Part shown: piece after piece, positions 7,502-14,565 of the stretch
Layout of the letters: every line of letters starts with the position of its first letter
How positions within the stretch are numbered: the stretch's first letter is position 1
DNA from: Kiritimatiellia bacterium
GTDB taxonomy: Bacteria > Verrucomicrobiota > Kiritimatiellia > UBA8416 > JAIOPI01
Reading direction: 5' to 3'
DNA length: 18,163 bases
Assembly (NCBI GenBank): GCA_028822745.1
Contig: JAPKCZ010000010.1
Coordinates: forward strand, 1-18,163
Made by a program: the position numbers and the translations under genes
The notes under the pieces: generated by a model
Database searches by the model: none
What the model was told of the DNA's origin: nothing
The model's input: the letters and a program-made list of their open reading frames with translations, nothing else

Positions 7502-8495
7502 ATGAAGATGACACACACCATAGACAGATGGCGCGATGCCAGCGCCTTCCTGACTGCATGGATAGGCGTAGTAATACTGCTTCTCGGCGCCCACGACCTC
7601 TACGCTCGTAATACGCCCGACCGCACCGCCACAGGGTCGCCGCCAGGCATTTTTCCCTACAAGCCCCCAACCATCTACTGAACACAACGTCCCCTGATTG
7701 GGATCTGCGGTCGTTTCAATGGGACCGCGCTGCCGAAGCGACATCCTATGACCTGTATGCCCGACAATTACCTGGAACGTTCCAAAAGCTCACATCGACA
7801 AGCAGTACGCAGTGGAATCCAACGCCAACAGATTTTTGGTCATTTCCGGACGGACATTTTGAATGGTATGTCACAGCCCATAACTCGAACGGCGTTCGCT
7901 ACGCCAATGACACAAACCAGATCCCAGCCATGGCGACCAACTCGAAAGCGAACTGCTGCTCGAGATCCGCACCCCAACCGTCATTCCGAAGAACATTCCC
8001 AACCAAGCACCGACAGGCATCTGGCTGCGAACGACAGATTCAGATTACAGGGAAACATTTACCTACCGCTTTGTGCCCGGCCCCGGCGACAGCGCCAATA
8101 GCTTTTTCGTCATCACCAACAACATATTTATTCGGACAGGCAGTGACCTTGACTACGAAACCGACAGCAATCACACGATTCGTGTTCGATCGGAGGATCT
8201 GGGCGGCAACAGTATCGTTACCAACTTTATGATTACCGTAGCGGACGTCGCCGAATCGACGCACCCCATCCTTTCACTCAACCTCTCGCCATCCAACCAC
8301 CTCACCTTTGGCTGGTTAAGTGACGTGCAGAATGCGTTCTTGCGGCACTACTCAGATACGCTCCACAGCAACGACTGGCATGCCGCCGGCTCACGTGTTT
8401 TCCCGCCAGACAATGCCCCAACAGAAAATGTGCATGCATTACCAGTGAGCCCAAACGCGCGCTACTACCGTTTGGAAAAAAGCGTGCTCGACTAG
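7502..8495 (+). pseudogene. Decayed secreted protein: signal peptide, FnIII-like and cadherin-like domains
   Basis: One secreted protein appears to be spread over three frames. Frame 2 (7502-7681) begins with a clear signal peptide (MKMTHTIDRW, then WIGVVILLLGAHDLYA) and stops at TGA 7679. Frame 1 (about 7690-7935) encodes an FnIII-like domain: FQWDRAAEATSYDLYARQ and HFEWYVTAHNSNG. Frame 3 (about 7938-8495) encodes a cadherin-like repeat (PKNIPNQAPTGIWLRTTDSD, later YETDSNHTIRVRSEDLGG) and a C-terminal domain ending NARYYRLEKSVLD. The last 140 residues form an open frame that a gene caller may report alone from GTG 8073. At least one stop and two frame changes are needed to join the parts. 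No ribosome binding site is obvious. The function was probably surface adhesion or polysaccharide binding; a sequencing error is the alternative explanation. Confidence 0.7.
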
Positions 8496-9355
8496 CGATC
8501 TTGCGGCACACGCTTGGCGCGCAGTACCGCGAGCAACCCGTAGCGCGGGCTGCAAGTGAATCCCAGCAGGAAGCACACGGCCAACAGAATCACCATGACG
8601 GGTCCGGTCTGCACGTTCGCCACATTGGATACCACAACAGACGCGACCGCGAGCACGACACCAAGGGCTCCGCCACCCCAAAGAATTGCTCGGGGTGAAT
8701 CCAAATACAGATAAAGGGTTGCCGCCGGCGCAACGAGCAATCCAATCGCCAGAAGCGTACCAACAGCCTGCAATGAAGTCACCATGGTGACGACAACCAC
8801 AGCCGCAAGCAGATAGTCCATCAGGCGAATACGGATGCCCTGTGTCGCCGCAATGTCGCGTGAAAAAACGAAGATCAACAGTGGACGTTGCAAGAGAATC
8901 AACACAGAAAGCACCAACACGCCAGCCACACACATGAACCACAGGTCCCAATCGCCTATTCCCAAAATATTGCCAAACAAGTACTCCTCGACGCGCACAT
9001 TGGTTGTCGTCTTTTTCAAAATCAGAATACCCACAGCGCTCGCCGCTGTGTACAGAATGGCTAAGGCGGCATCGCGATCAATGCGTGAATTGGCAGACAC
9101 GCTTTGCGATCCCAGCCCAATAACCATGGCCGTCAAAAACGCACCCAGCAAGGCGCTGTAAGGATTCAGCCCCGCGATCAATGCACCCAACGCAACACCC
9201 GGAAACAATGTGTGAGAAAGCGACCCCGCAAAAAGGGCTCCGCGTCGCAACACAACGTAGCCGCCGACGTAACCATTGAGAAAACCAATCATAACAGCAG
9301 CCAATAGCGCGCGTTGATTGAACTCATACGCCATCATGTCGGAGATCACATTCAT
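8492..9355 (-). CDS. znuB: Zinc-type ABC transporter permease (ABC-3 family, ZnuB-like)
   Basis: Inner-membrane channel subunit of 287 residues with about eight hydrophobic segments. Family hallmarks are GYVVLRRGALFAGSLSHTLF (32-51) near the N-terminus, the RVEEYLFGNILGI stretch in the middle, and AVGTLLAIGLLVAPAATLYL in the C-terminal half. The start ATG overlaps the znuC stop by 4 bp (ATGA), as is common within a transporter operon. It is the last gene of the set and ends 4 bp into the convergent decayed gene. ABC-3 permeases carry zinc, manganese or iron; zinc is inferred from the partner binding protein. Confidence 0.9.
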   Translation of the reverse strand: MNVISDMMAYEFNQRALLAAVMIGFLNGYVGGYVVLRRGALFAGSLSHTLFPGVALGALIAGLNPYSALLGAFLTAMVIGLGSQSVSANSRIDRDAALAILYTAASAVGILILKKTTTNVRVEEYLFGNILGIGDWDLWFMCVAGVLVLSVLILLQRPLLIFVFSRDIAATQGIRIRLMDYLLAAVVVVTMVTSLQAVGTLLAIGLLVAPAATLYLYLDSPRAILWGGGALGVVLAVASVVVSNVANVQTGPVMVILLAVCFLLGFTCSPRYGLLAVLRAKRVPQDR

Positions 9356-10089
9356 ACCGGTGCCCCGAAGGCTTGCGTCAGATTGCTCTGCGTCAGCGTG
9401 GTGGCGCTGGGCCCTTTCGCGATCAAGCGACGATTCAAGAGAACGACTTCATCAAAAATCGCCTCGACGGTCGTTAAATCATGATGCGCCGCCAACACAA
9501 GGTGCCCGCTGGATGCAAGATCGCGGAGTAATCCCGCGAGCAGATTCTGGGCTGGTGGATCCAAGCCCGCGAAGGGTTCGTCCAACAACAACACGTGCGC
9601 CTCCTGAGCCAACGCACGCGCAATCAAAGCGCGTTGCTGCTGACCCCCCGACAAGGCGCCAATCTGACGCGCCGCCAGGTCTTCGATACGCATCGTCGCC
9701 AGAGCAGCATCCACGGCATCATGATCCTTTTTCGCAAAAGGCGTCCACGGCCCAAGCAAAGGATAGCGCCCCATTTCAACAACGCCGCGAACCGTCATGG
9801 GAAAATCCCAATTGATGTCTGCGCGCTGCGGCAAATATGCGATTTCATGGGTGCTTCGCGTGACAGGTTGGCCGCGCCAAATAACACGCCCCGTACTGGG
9901 CGGCACCAACCCTACCATGCGTTTCATCAAGGTGCTTTTTCCGGCACCGTTGCCGCCGATCAACGCCACAGCTGTGCCGCAGTTGAGTGCAAGCGACACA
10001 TCATGAAGTGCGCATATCGCACCGTAGTGCACATGCAGACCATCGATTTTCAGAACATGATCGGCGTGAGCGCACGTGGCATCACTCAT
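9352..10089 (-). CDS. znuC: Zinc-type ABC transporter ATP-binding protein (ZnuC-like)
   Basis: Cytoplasmic ATPase of 245 residues that powers the ABC-3 permease. Visible motifs are Walker A GGNGAGKST (about 45-53), the Q-loop region LPQRADINWDFPMTV, where WDFPMTV is characteristic of metal-importer ATPases, signature LSGGQQQR, Walker B LLLDEP and the switch His in AAHHD. Its start overlaps the stop of the small upstream gene by 8 bp and its end overlaps znuB by 4 bp, so all are probably translated from one mRNA. Metal specificity is set by the binding protein, not by this subunit. Confidence 0.93.
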   Translation of the reverse strand: MSDATCAHADHVLKIDGLHVHYGAICALHDVSLALNCGTAVALIGGNGAGKSTLMKRMVGLVPPSTGRVIWRGQPVTRSTHEIAYLPQRADINWDFPMTVRGVVEMGRYPLLGPWTPFAKKDHDAVDAALATMRIEDLAARQIGALSGGQQQRALIARALAQEAHVLLLDEPFAGLDPPAQNLLAGLLRDLASSGHLVLAAHHDLTTVEAIFDEVVLLNRRLIAKGPSATTLTQSNLTQAFGAPV

Positions 10090-10513
10090 GATGATGCTCC
10101 CACGAGAAGCTCAAAGGCTCTTCAACGTCTCCAGACACCCACAAGGTTTGTGAACGCGGAGCACGCCTATCCGCTTCGACCACCAATTCAACAGCAACCG
10201 GGTTCTCACCCAACGTCGCCTTCAACCAAAACTCCGTTCCGTACGCGTCGAAAACCAAAGGCAATTCTTCTTCAAAAACAGATTGCGTCGCCGAATTACT
10301 CGTCTGCCACAGCACGACGTCATCCTGCTCAAGCGCAACATGCGTTGGCGGCGAGGAAAAGTGCAGACTAATCCATGCTTTTGTCGCCGTCGACGCCACA
10401 ACAGGCGCCGCCTCGGGGTGAACATGCGATTGTGCAACACGCCAGATAGGCACAACGAGAACCGCCCACACGAGGACGAACACCCCCCATTGCAGTAGTG
10501 GCTTTCCACGCAT
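10082..10513 (-). CDS. Membrane-anchored protein with His-rich C-terminus, embedded in the zinc operon
   Basis: Not recognised as a named family. The 143-residue protein has one N-terminal membrane segment (about 8-26, GVFVLVWAVLVVPIW) with MRGK before it, so the rest should face the periplasm. Just after the anchor is SHVHPE (His30, His32). The body (45-135) alternates hydrophobic and polar residues in short strands, suggesting a small beta-sandwich. The protein ends EHHHE, a plausible metal-binding tail. It starts 9 bp after the znuA stop and overlaps znuC by 8 bp, so it is part of the operon. An accessory role in periplasmic zinc capture or hand-over is inference from position and histidines. 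Confidence 0.75.
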   Translation of the reverse strand: MRGKPLLQWGVFVLVWAVLVVPIWRVAQSHVHPEAAPVVASTATKAWISLHFSSPPTHVALEQDDVVLWQTSNSATQSVFEEELPLVFDAYGTEFWLKATLGENPVAVELVVEADRRAPRSQTLWVSGDVEEPLSFSWEHHHE

Positions 10514-10522
10514 AACGCGACC

Positions 10523-11422
10523 TTATTGCTCCTGTGTCAGCGTGTTGACGATGATGTCGACATTGTGCCTGATCAAACCGATGTAGCTTGGGCTATCGTT
10601 CGGCAATGTGCCCGCCAACAGTCCGGCACCGACGCGTACACCTGTTTCGTTGACCATGTCGCGCATCAGATTGGCAGGCGCATTTTCTTCGGGAAAAACG
10701 GCGATCACGTGTTCATCACGTAGTGTTTTGATGACCTTTTTCAAGTATCCGGGATCCGGCTCTTCTTCACTCGAAAGCCCCTGTACGGTGATGGCGCGCA
10801 TGCCAAATTCACGACAAAAATAGCCGAAGGCAGCATGCGCTGTTGCCAGCTCGCGGTCGGCGCGCGGAATACGGGCAATTCGCTTGCGCGCCCACGCATG
10901 CAATTCGTCGAGCTGCTTAGCGTAGTCAGCAGATCGCGCTCGGAATGCTTCTGCGTGTGCAGGGTCGATGGCAACAAGCGTCTCGGTGATGGCACGCGCA
11001 GCACGCTTCGCATTGCGGACGCTATGCCACCAGTGCGGGTCGATTCGTCCGATCGCGTGCGACGGGCAGCAGACGAACGTCTCACAGGTTTCCAGATTCA
11101 ACGACGGCACGCTAGCGCCAACATCCAAGAACGGAATGTTGCCGCCCAGCGCTTCTCGAAACTCATCGAGATACGTTTCGACACCCTTCCCGGCCGCCAT
11201 GACCAGTACGGACCGAGACGCATCTTTCAAATTCGACGGCGAGGGATAAAACTGATGCGGGTTCGCGCCGCGAGGCATCAGATCAATCACCTCAACATCA
11301 TCGCCGCCCACCTGGCGGGCCAGGTCGCTGACAATTGGATTCAGCGATGCGATGCGAATGGGCGCGCCGGAAGCGACGGCCGCCATTGCGCAGCACATGA
11401 CGACATAAATGATTTTAACCAT
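10523..11422 (-). CDS. znuA: Zinc-type ABC transporter substrate-binding protein (ZnuA-like)
   Basis: Periplasmic metal-binding protein of the cluster-9 family, 299 residues. A signal peptide is seen (about 1-20, VKIIYVVMCCAMAAVASGA). Likely metal ligands are His56 (ANPHQF), His130 (DPHWWH) and His196 (ATAHAAFGYF), with Glu245 or Glu246 in FPEENAP. Three histidines favour zinc over manganese, whose binders usually have Glu at the third site. Instead of the long His-rich loop of many ZnuA proteins there is a short Cys cluster, CETFVCCPSH (113-122). I chose the ATG at 11422 because it begins directly at the signal peptide; an in-frame ATG at 11467 adds 15 residues that would spoil it. A Fur/Zur-like operator lies 61-90 bp upstream. 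First gene of the operon. Confidence 0.9.
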   Translation of the reverse strand: MVKIIYVVMCCAMAAVASGAPIRIASLNPIVSDLARQVGGDDVEVIDLMPRGANPHQFYPSPSNLKDASRSVLVMAAGKGVETYLDEFREALGGNIPFLDVGASVPSLNLETCETFVCCPSHAIGRIDPHWWHSVRNAKRAARAITETLVAIDPAHAEAFRARSADYAKQLDELHAWARKRIARIPRADRELATAHAAFGYFCREFGMRAITVQGLSSEEEPDPGYLKKVIKTLRDEHVIAVFPEENAPANLMRDMVNETGVRVGAGLLAGTLPNDSPSYIGLIRHNVDIIVNTLTQEQ

Positions 11423-11482
11423 AGCCCAACAACCACGCTTTCTGACCACGCCCACGGAACACGGCATGAACCACGACTCTTA

Positions 11483-11512
11483 TTGATATAACACTATCAT
11501 TATCAAATAGTG
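11483..11512. promoter_or_regulatory. Fur/Zur-family operator upstream of the zinc operon
   Basis: Overlapping inverted repeats: TTGATA (11483-11488) with TATCAA (11501-11506), TGATA (11484-11488) with TATCA (11495-11499), and CACTAT (11492-11497) with ATAGTG (11507-11512). On the minus strand the core reads GATAATGATAGTGTTATATC, close to the Fur-family consensus GATAATGATAATCATTATC. It lies in the divergent region between znuA and pirin, near znuA. Zinc-type genes downstream suggest Zur; Fur or Mur cannot be excluded. Confidence 0.6.
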
Positions 11513-11572
11513 GCGCCATGGTCAAGGCTTGGCTTCCCTCTGCGTCAGCAGCAACATTCGCCGTTTTGGCGA

Positions 11573-11608
11573 GAAAACGTTTTCGTAAGCCCCATACGCT
11601 TGTATGAT
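11573..11608 (+). promoter_or_regulatory. Putative pirin promoter with overlapping palindrome
   Basis: TTTTCG (11580-11585) and TATGAT (11603-11608) are separated by 17 bp, a plausible but weak sigma-70 promoter. Its -10 ends only 6 bp before the pirin ATG at 11615, so the transcript could be leaderless; no Shine-Dalgarno sequence is visible. A perfect 12-bp palindrome, GAAAACGTTTTC (11573-11584), overlaps the -35 element and could be an operator. Confidence 0.35.
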
Positions 11609-11614
11609 CCTCAA

Positions 11615-12334
11615 ATGAACAAACCCGTCCGCACATCAAAACGCGCGGCCGAAGACCGCGGTCAACGCGACCACGGTTGGCTACAAGCACGTTTCACCTT
11701 TTCATTTGCGAACTATGTAGACCCGGATTACATGAATTTTCGGGCTTTACGCGTCATGAACAACGACTCCATTCAGCCCGCGGGCGGCTTTCCGTCACAC
11801 CCCCACCGCGATATGGAAATTCTGACTTACGTCATCGAAGGCCGACTGGAACATCGCGACAGCATGGGCAATGGCGCAATCATCGAAGCAGGCAACCTGC
11901 AATACATGAGCGCCGGACGTGGCGTGACGCACAGTGAGTTCAACCCTTCCGATCAGGACATCGCGCATCTCTACCAAATTTGGCTGACACCCAATCAAAC
12001 GGGTGGGGAACCGCGCTACGTTGAAAAACGCCTGACCGATCAGGTCATTCAGAACGAATTGAGCCTGCTTTTTTCCGGCGATGGTCGAAACGAATCAACG
12101 GAGATTCGTCAAAACGCCGACGTCTACTTTGGACATATGGAACCCGATCACATCCTCGCGGTACCTGCATCGACGTCCACACCACATGCCTGGGTTCAGA
12201 TCATTTCGGGCGCCGCAACAGTGCTAGGCGACACACTTCAAGCTGGCGACGGGCTGGCTATAGAAAATGCAAATGACGCGTTCGACATCAGAGCAAATGC
12301 GGAAAGTCGCCTATTTGTTTTCCGACTGAGTTGA
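11615..12334 (+). CDS. Pirin family protein (bicupin)
   Basis: Cytoplasmic bicupin of 239 residues. The N-terminal cupin shows the conserved stretch GGFPSHPHRDMEILTYVIEG with the metal-ligand histidines in HPHRDME, then LEHRDSMGNG, and MSAGRGVTHSEFN with the other His/Glu ligands. The C-terminal cupin (from about residue 170, FGHMEPDH) is less conserved, as usual. Pirins of this YhhW-like type can act as quercetin 2,3-dioxygenases in vitro; the physiological role is mostly unknown. I chose the ATG at 11615 (MNKPVRTSKRA); the frame is open upstream to GTG 11510 but that stretch covers the regulatory region. It is divergent from znuA and followed by the damaged DoxX and CDGSH genes on the same strand. 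Confidence 0.92.
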   Translation: MNKPVRTSKRAAEDRGQRDHGWLQARFTFSFANYVDPDYMNFRALRVMNNDSIQPAGGFPSHPHRDMEILTYVIEGRLEHRDSMGNGAIIEAGNLQYMSAGRGVTHSEFNPSDQDIAHLYQIWLTPNQTGGEPRYVEKRLTDQVIQNELSLLFSGDGRNESTEIRQNADVYFGHMEPDHILAVPASTSTPHAWVQIISGAATVLGDTLQAGDGLAIENANDAFDIRANAESRLFVFRLS

Positions 12335-12417
12335 TGAACGATCATCTTCAATCGCTATGCTACAAAAACACTGTCAACAACCTACACAAGGACATTCCTA
12401 TCAAAGATAAAGCACCC

Positions 12418-12668
12418 ATGATTGCCCGCGGCGCACTTGGCCTCTTGTGAAAGTACTCGAAATCATTGGCGGGATCCTTGTCGCCGTGCCGAAAACGCGT
12501 AATCTTGGACTCCTTATATTGACACCCATTATCGTCAACATATTGGCGATTCATGTTTATGTAATGGACGGGCAAGACTTGTTCGATCCACCGGTTGTGC
12601 TTATCACACTGCTTTGCGCGTTCCTGATCGTTTCCGCCCGAAAACAGATCACGCAACTTCTCAATTAG
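12418..12668 (+). pseudogene. DoxX-like membrane protein remnant with internal deletion
   Basis: The open part (GTG 12447 to 12668, 73 residues) reads like the C-terminal half of a DoxX-family protein: VKVLEIIGGILVAVPKTRNL followed by two hydrophobic helices. The normal family length is about 130 residues. Directly upstream, another frame starting at ATG 12418 reads MIARGALGLL and then stops, which resembles the first residues of DoxX proteins. The simplest reading is that roughly 100 bp between these parts were lost, fusing the two ends out of frame. Whether the short 73-residue product is made is unknown. It follows pirin and precedes another deleted gene. Confidence 0.55.
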
Positions 12669-12693
12669 CCTCAGACAGCCTGCAAGGAACGCA

Positions 12694-13095
12694 ATGGACG
12701 ACCCAATTGTTGCCGACAACAAGTCTGTACCCGTTGAGCTAAAAGCAGGAGATGAGTACTACTTCTGTACCTGCGGAAAGTCATCCAATCAGCCCTTTTG
12801 CGATGGTTCCCACAAGGGCGGCGCCTTTGCACCCAAAGCGTTTGTGGCCAAGGAAGATGGCGAAGCCTATCTCTGCAAATGCAAACAGACTGGCAATGCG
12901 CCTTTTTGCGACGGCAGCCATGCTCAGATTCCCGATGCACACGTCGGAAAGGCGTTCTCATTGCCACAGAAAACCAACGCACAGGCGCTGCCCCCCTGCT
13001 TTTCCGTGATCATATATCTGTCCCGACCATTCCGGCGCTTGCACGGGCTCGGCATCATCTGGACACGTGTGGTGCAAGTGGACGCGTTACCTTGA
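12694..13095 (+). CDS. Twin-CDGSH iron-sulfur protein (5' part of a broken CDGSH-glutamate synthase gene)
   Basis: The first 85 or so residues carry two CDGSH motifs, each binding a 2Fe-2S cluster through three Cys and one His: CTCGKSSNQPFCDGSH (Cys25, Cys27, Cys36, His40) and CKCKQTGNAPFCDGSH (Cys61, Cys63, Cys72, His76). A good ribosome binding site (AAGGAA) precedes the ATG. After about residue 100 the frame runs out of register over the glutamate-synthase fragment, so the last 33 residues (from CFSVIIYLS) are not natural protein. I recall CDGSH domains fused to the N-terminus of glutamate-synthase-like proteins, so this was probably the front of such a fusion. It may still give a working small iron-sulfur protein. 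Confidence 0.7.
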   Translation: MDDPIVADNKSVPVELKAGDEYYFCTCGKSSNQPFCDGSHKGGAFAPKAFVAKEDGEAYLCKCKQTGNAPFCDGSHAQIPDAHVGKAFSLPQKTNAQALPPCFSVIIYLSRPFRRLHGLGIIWTRVVQVDALP

Positions 13096-13467
13096 TCATC
13101 ACAGGTGGCCTGCGCACGCATAGCGACTTCATCAAAGCAATGGCACTTGGCGCTGACGGCGTCGCCGTCGCCAACTCGGCCATGCAGGCAATCGGTTGCG
13201 TCGGCGCACGAATCTGCAATACGAATCTCTGTCCTGCAGGGGTTGCCACGCAGAATCCCGAACTTCGCAAGAAGCTTAACGTCGACCATGCGGCGCAGCG
13301 CCTTGCTCGGTTTTTCAGCGCCAGCACGAAGCTCATGCAAGTCATGGCACGCGCATGTGGGCACACACATCTACAACAGTTCGCGAAAGAGGATCTCGCA
13401 AGCTGGCATAAAACGACCGCCGACTTGGCGGGAATCGGAATGGTCAGGGTTCAGCCTCGACCGTTAG
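13002..13467 (+). pseudogene. C-terminal fragment of an FMN-binding glutamate synthase-like protein
   Basis: In a different frame from the CDGSH part, DNA from 13002 encodes the last 145 or so residues of a glutamate synthase-family (FMN barrel) domain: DHISVPTIPALARAR, VTLIITGGLRTHSDFIKAMA, CNTNLCPAGVATQNPELR and STKLMQVMARACGHTHL. The rest of the barrel, probably about 280-300 residues, is missing, so the domain cannot be active. The frame runs on to 13865 over the antisense oxidoreductase. The original stop may be TAG 13465-13467, reached through a second one-base shift near 13437 (LAGI then EWSGFSLDR). It has no start site of its own and is best read as the back half of the gene at 12694. 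Confidence 0.75.
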
Positions 13468-14495
13468 CCCGAGCGGCGAGATGCTTGGTTTTGGGCCGTA
13501 GCGAGACGCGCACGATTGCGTTCAATACGGCGCGGAGCCCACGTTTCCATTGGCAGCGCTCGTCCGTCACGAACGTAATCCACAAGGCGCGCAGCCAACC
13601 AGGGCGCATAGAGCACACCTTTGCTAGCGAAGCCATTGAAGATCCACTGATGTTCATCATCAGGATGCGGACCAACAATAGGCACGCGAGCGACGGCGAC
13701 AGGGCGAATGCCGGCCTGGTGATCAATCACCTCAAAGGGAAGCTTCAGAAGGCCACGAAGCTCACGCTCCAGCTCGACACGTCCTTCTTCTCGTGGTTTC
13801 GAACAGGTGTGATCCCAGGTATACGTTGCGCCGCATCTGAAAAGATCATCGCCAATGGGCTGTAAGAATTTCCCAAAACTGTAGACCTGGTGTGTTGCGA
13901 GTCCTGGAACGCGTACAATAAGGACGTCACCGTGCGCATTGCGCCAACCGGCGTCCTTCCAAAGCGGATTCTCTGCAGCGCGAGCACCCTCAGCCCATAC
14001 CGTGAGGGCGGCATCGCTCTGAGGCGGCCCCCACGCGTTCTGATCTTGGCGGCGCTGTCGCAACGCATCCAGCATATTGGGCAGATCGACCCACCCACCG
14101 CCGTCGATGCAAACGGCACCCCAAGGCGCCTTGATAGGCAAATCTGACACGTCAACCGTTCGCACGAATTCAGATGAGGTGCGTGTGTCCCATTCCTGTG
14201 CCTGTTCTTCGGATCGAAAAATTCGGCACGTCGGCAACGGATGAAACAGCGTCGTTCCCAATTCCTGTTGAAGCGATGAATAGAAGTTAGACATTGCAGG
14301 AAGGGCGTCGTCGATACGCCAACTTGGTGCAAGACGCATACCGGTGAGCGGTGTAAAGAGACCGGCAGCGACGTCACTGGACGCCGGCCCACCATCATCC
14401 CAGACACGCACGCGCAACCCCGAGCGAGCAACAACCTCGGCAAGAATGGCGCCAGCCAGCCCATGGCCTATGATCTGAAATTCGGGGTCCGTCAA
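13464..14495 (-). CDS. FAD-dependent oxidoreductase (DAO-like)
   Basis: Flavoprotein of 343 residues related to D-amino-acid oxidase / glycine oxidase / the MnmC C-terminal domain. The N-terminal dinucleotide fold has the glycine motif GHGLAG (10-15) and a strand ending in VWDDGG. The next block, SSDVAAGLFTPLTGMRL, is typical of the family. Near the C-terminus, RVPIVGPHPDDEHQWIFNG and ASKGVLYAPWLA form the second part of the flavin site. The start is TTG 14495, supported by GAGG eight bases upstream; no better ATG exists. It lies 70 bp after the exosortase-TPR gene on the same strand and may be co-transcribed. The substrate is unknown. It converges with the glutamate-synthase remnant, the two ends overlapping by a few bases. 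Confidence 0.85.
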   Translation of the reverse strand: MTDPEFQIIGHGLAGAILAEVVARSGLRVRVWDDGGPASSDVAAGLFTPLTGMRLAPSWRIDDALPAMSNFYSSLQQELGTTLFHPLPTCRIFRSEEQAQEWDTRTSSEFVRTVDVSDLPIKAPWGAVCIDGGGWVDLPNMLDALRQRRQDQNAWGPPQSDAALTVWAEGARAAENPLWKDAGWRNAHGDVLIVRVPGLATHQVYSFGKFLQPIGDDLFRCGATYTWDHTCSKPREEGRVELERELRGLLKLPFEVIDHQAGIRPVAVARVPIVGPHPDDEHQWIFNGFASKGVLYAPWLAARLVDYVRDGRALPMETWAPRRIERNRARLATAQNQASRRSG

Positions 14496-14565
14496 CGTGT
14501 CACCCTCAGGTGTTCATCGACAATAGGCTTCAGCGCTCTGAACCTGACATCACCCATTCCGTGAA

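Noticed and set aside
7200..7685. Minus-strand frame of 161 codons across the AraC end
   Set aside because: It is antisense to the AraC helix-turn-helix region and the signal peptide of the decayed secreted gene; no domain is visible.
12360..12722. Minus-strand frame of 120 codons
   Set aside because: It is the reverse of the DoxX remnant; the plus strand gives the recognisable protein.
12335..13467. A mobile element as cause of the two neighbouring deletions
   Set aside because: No transposase, terminal inverted repeats or target duplications were seen around either junction.
13468..13865. Extension of the glutamate-synthase frame beyond 13467
   Set aside because: It reads antisense through the FAD oxidoreductase and loses all family similarity after about 13436.
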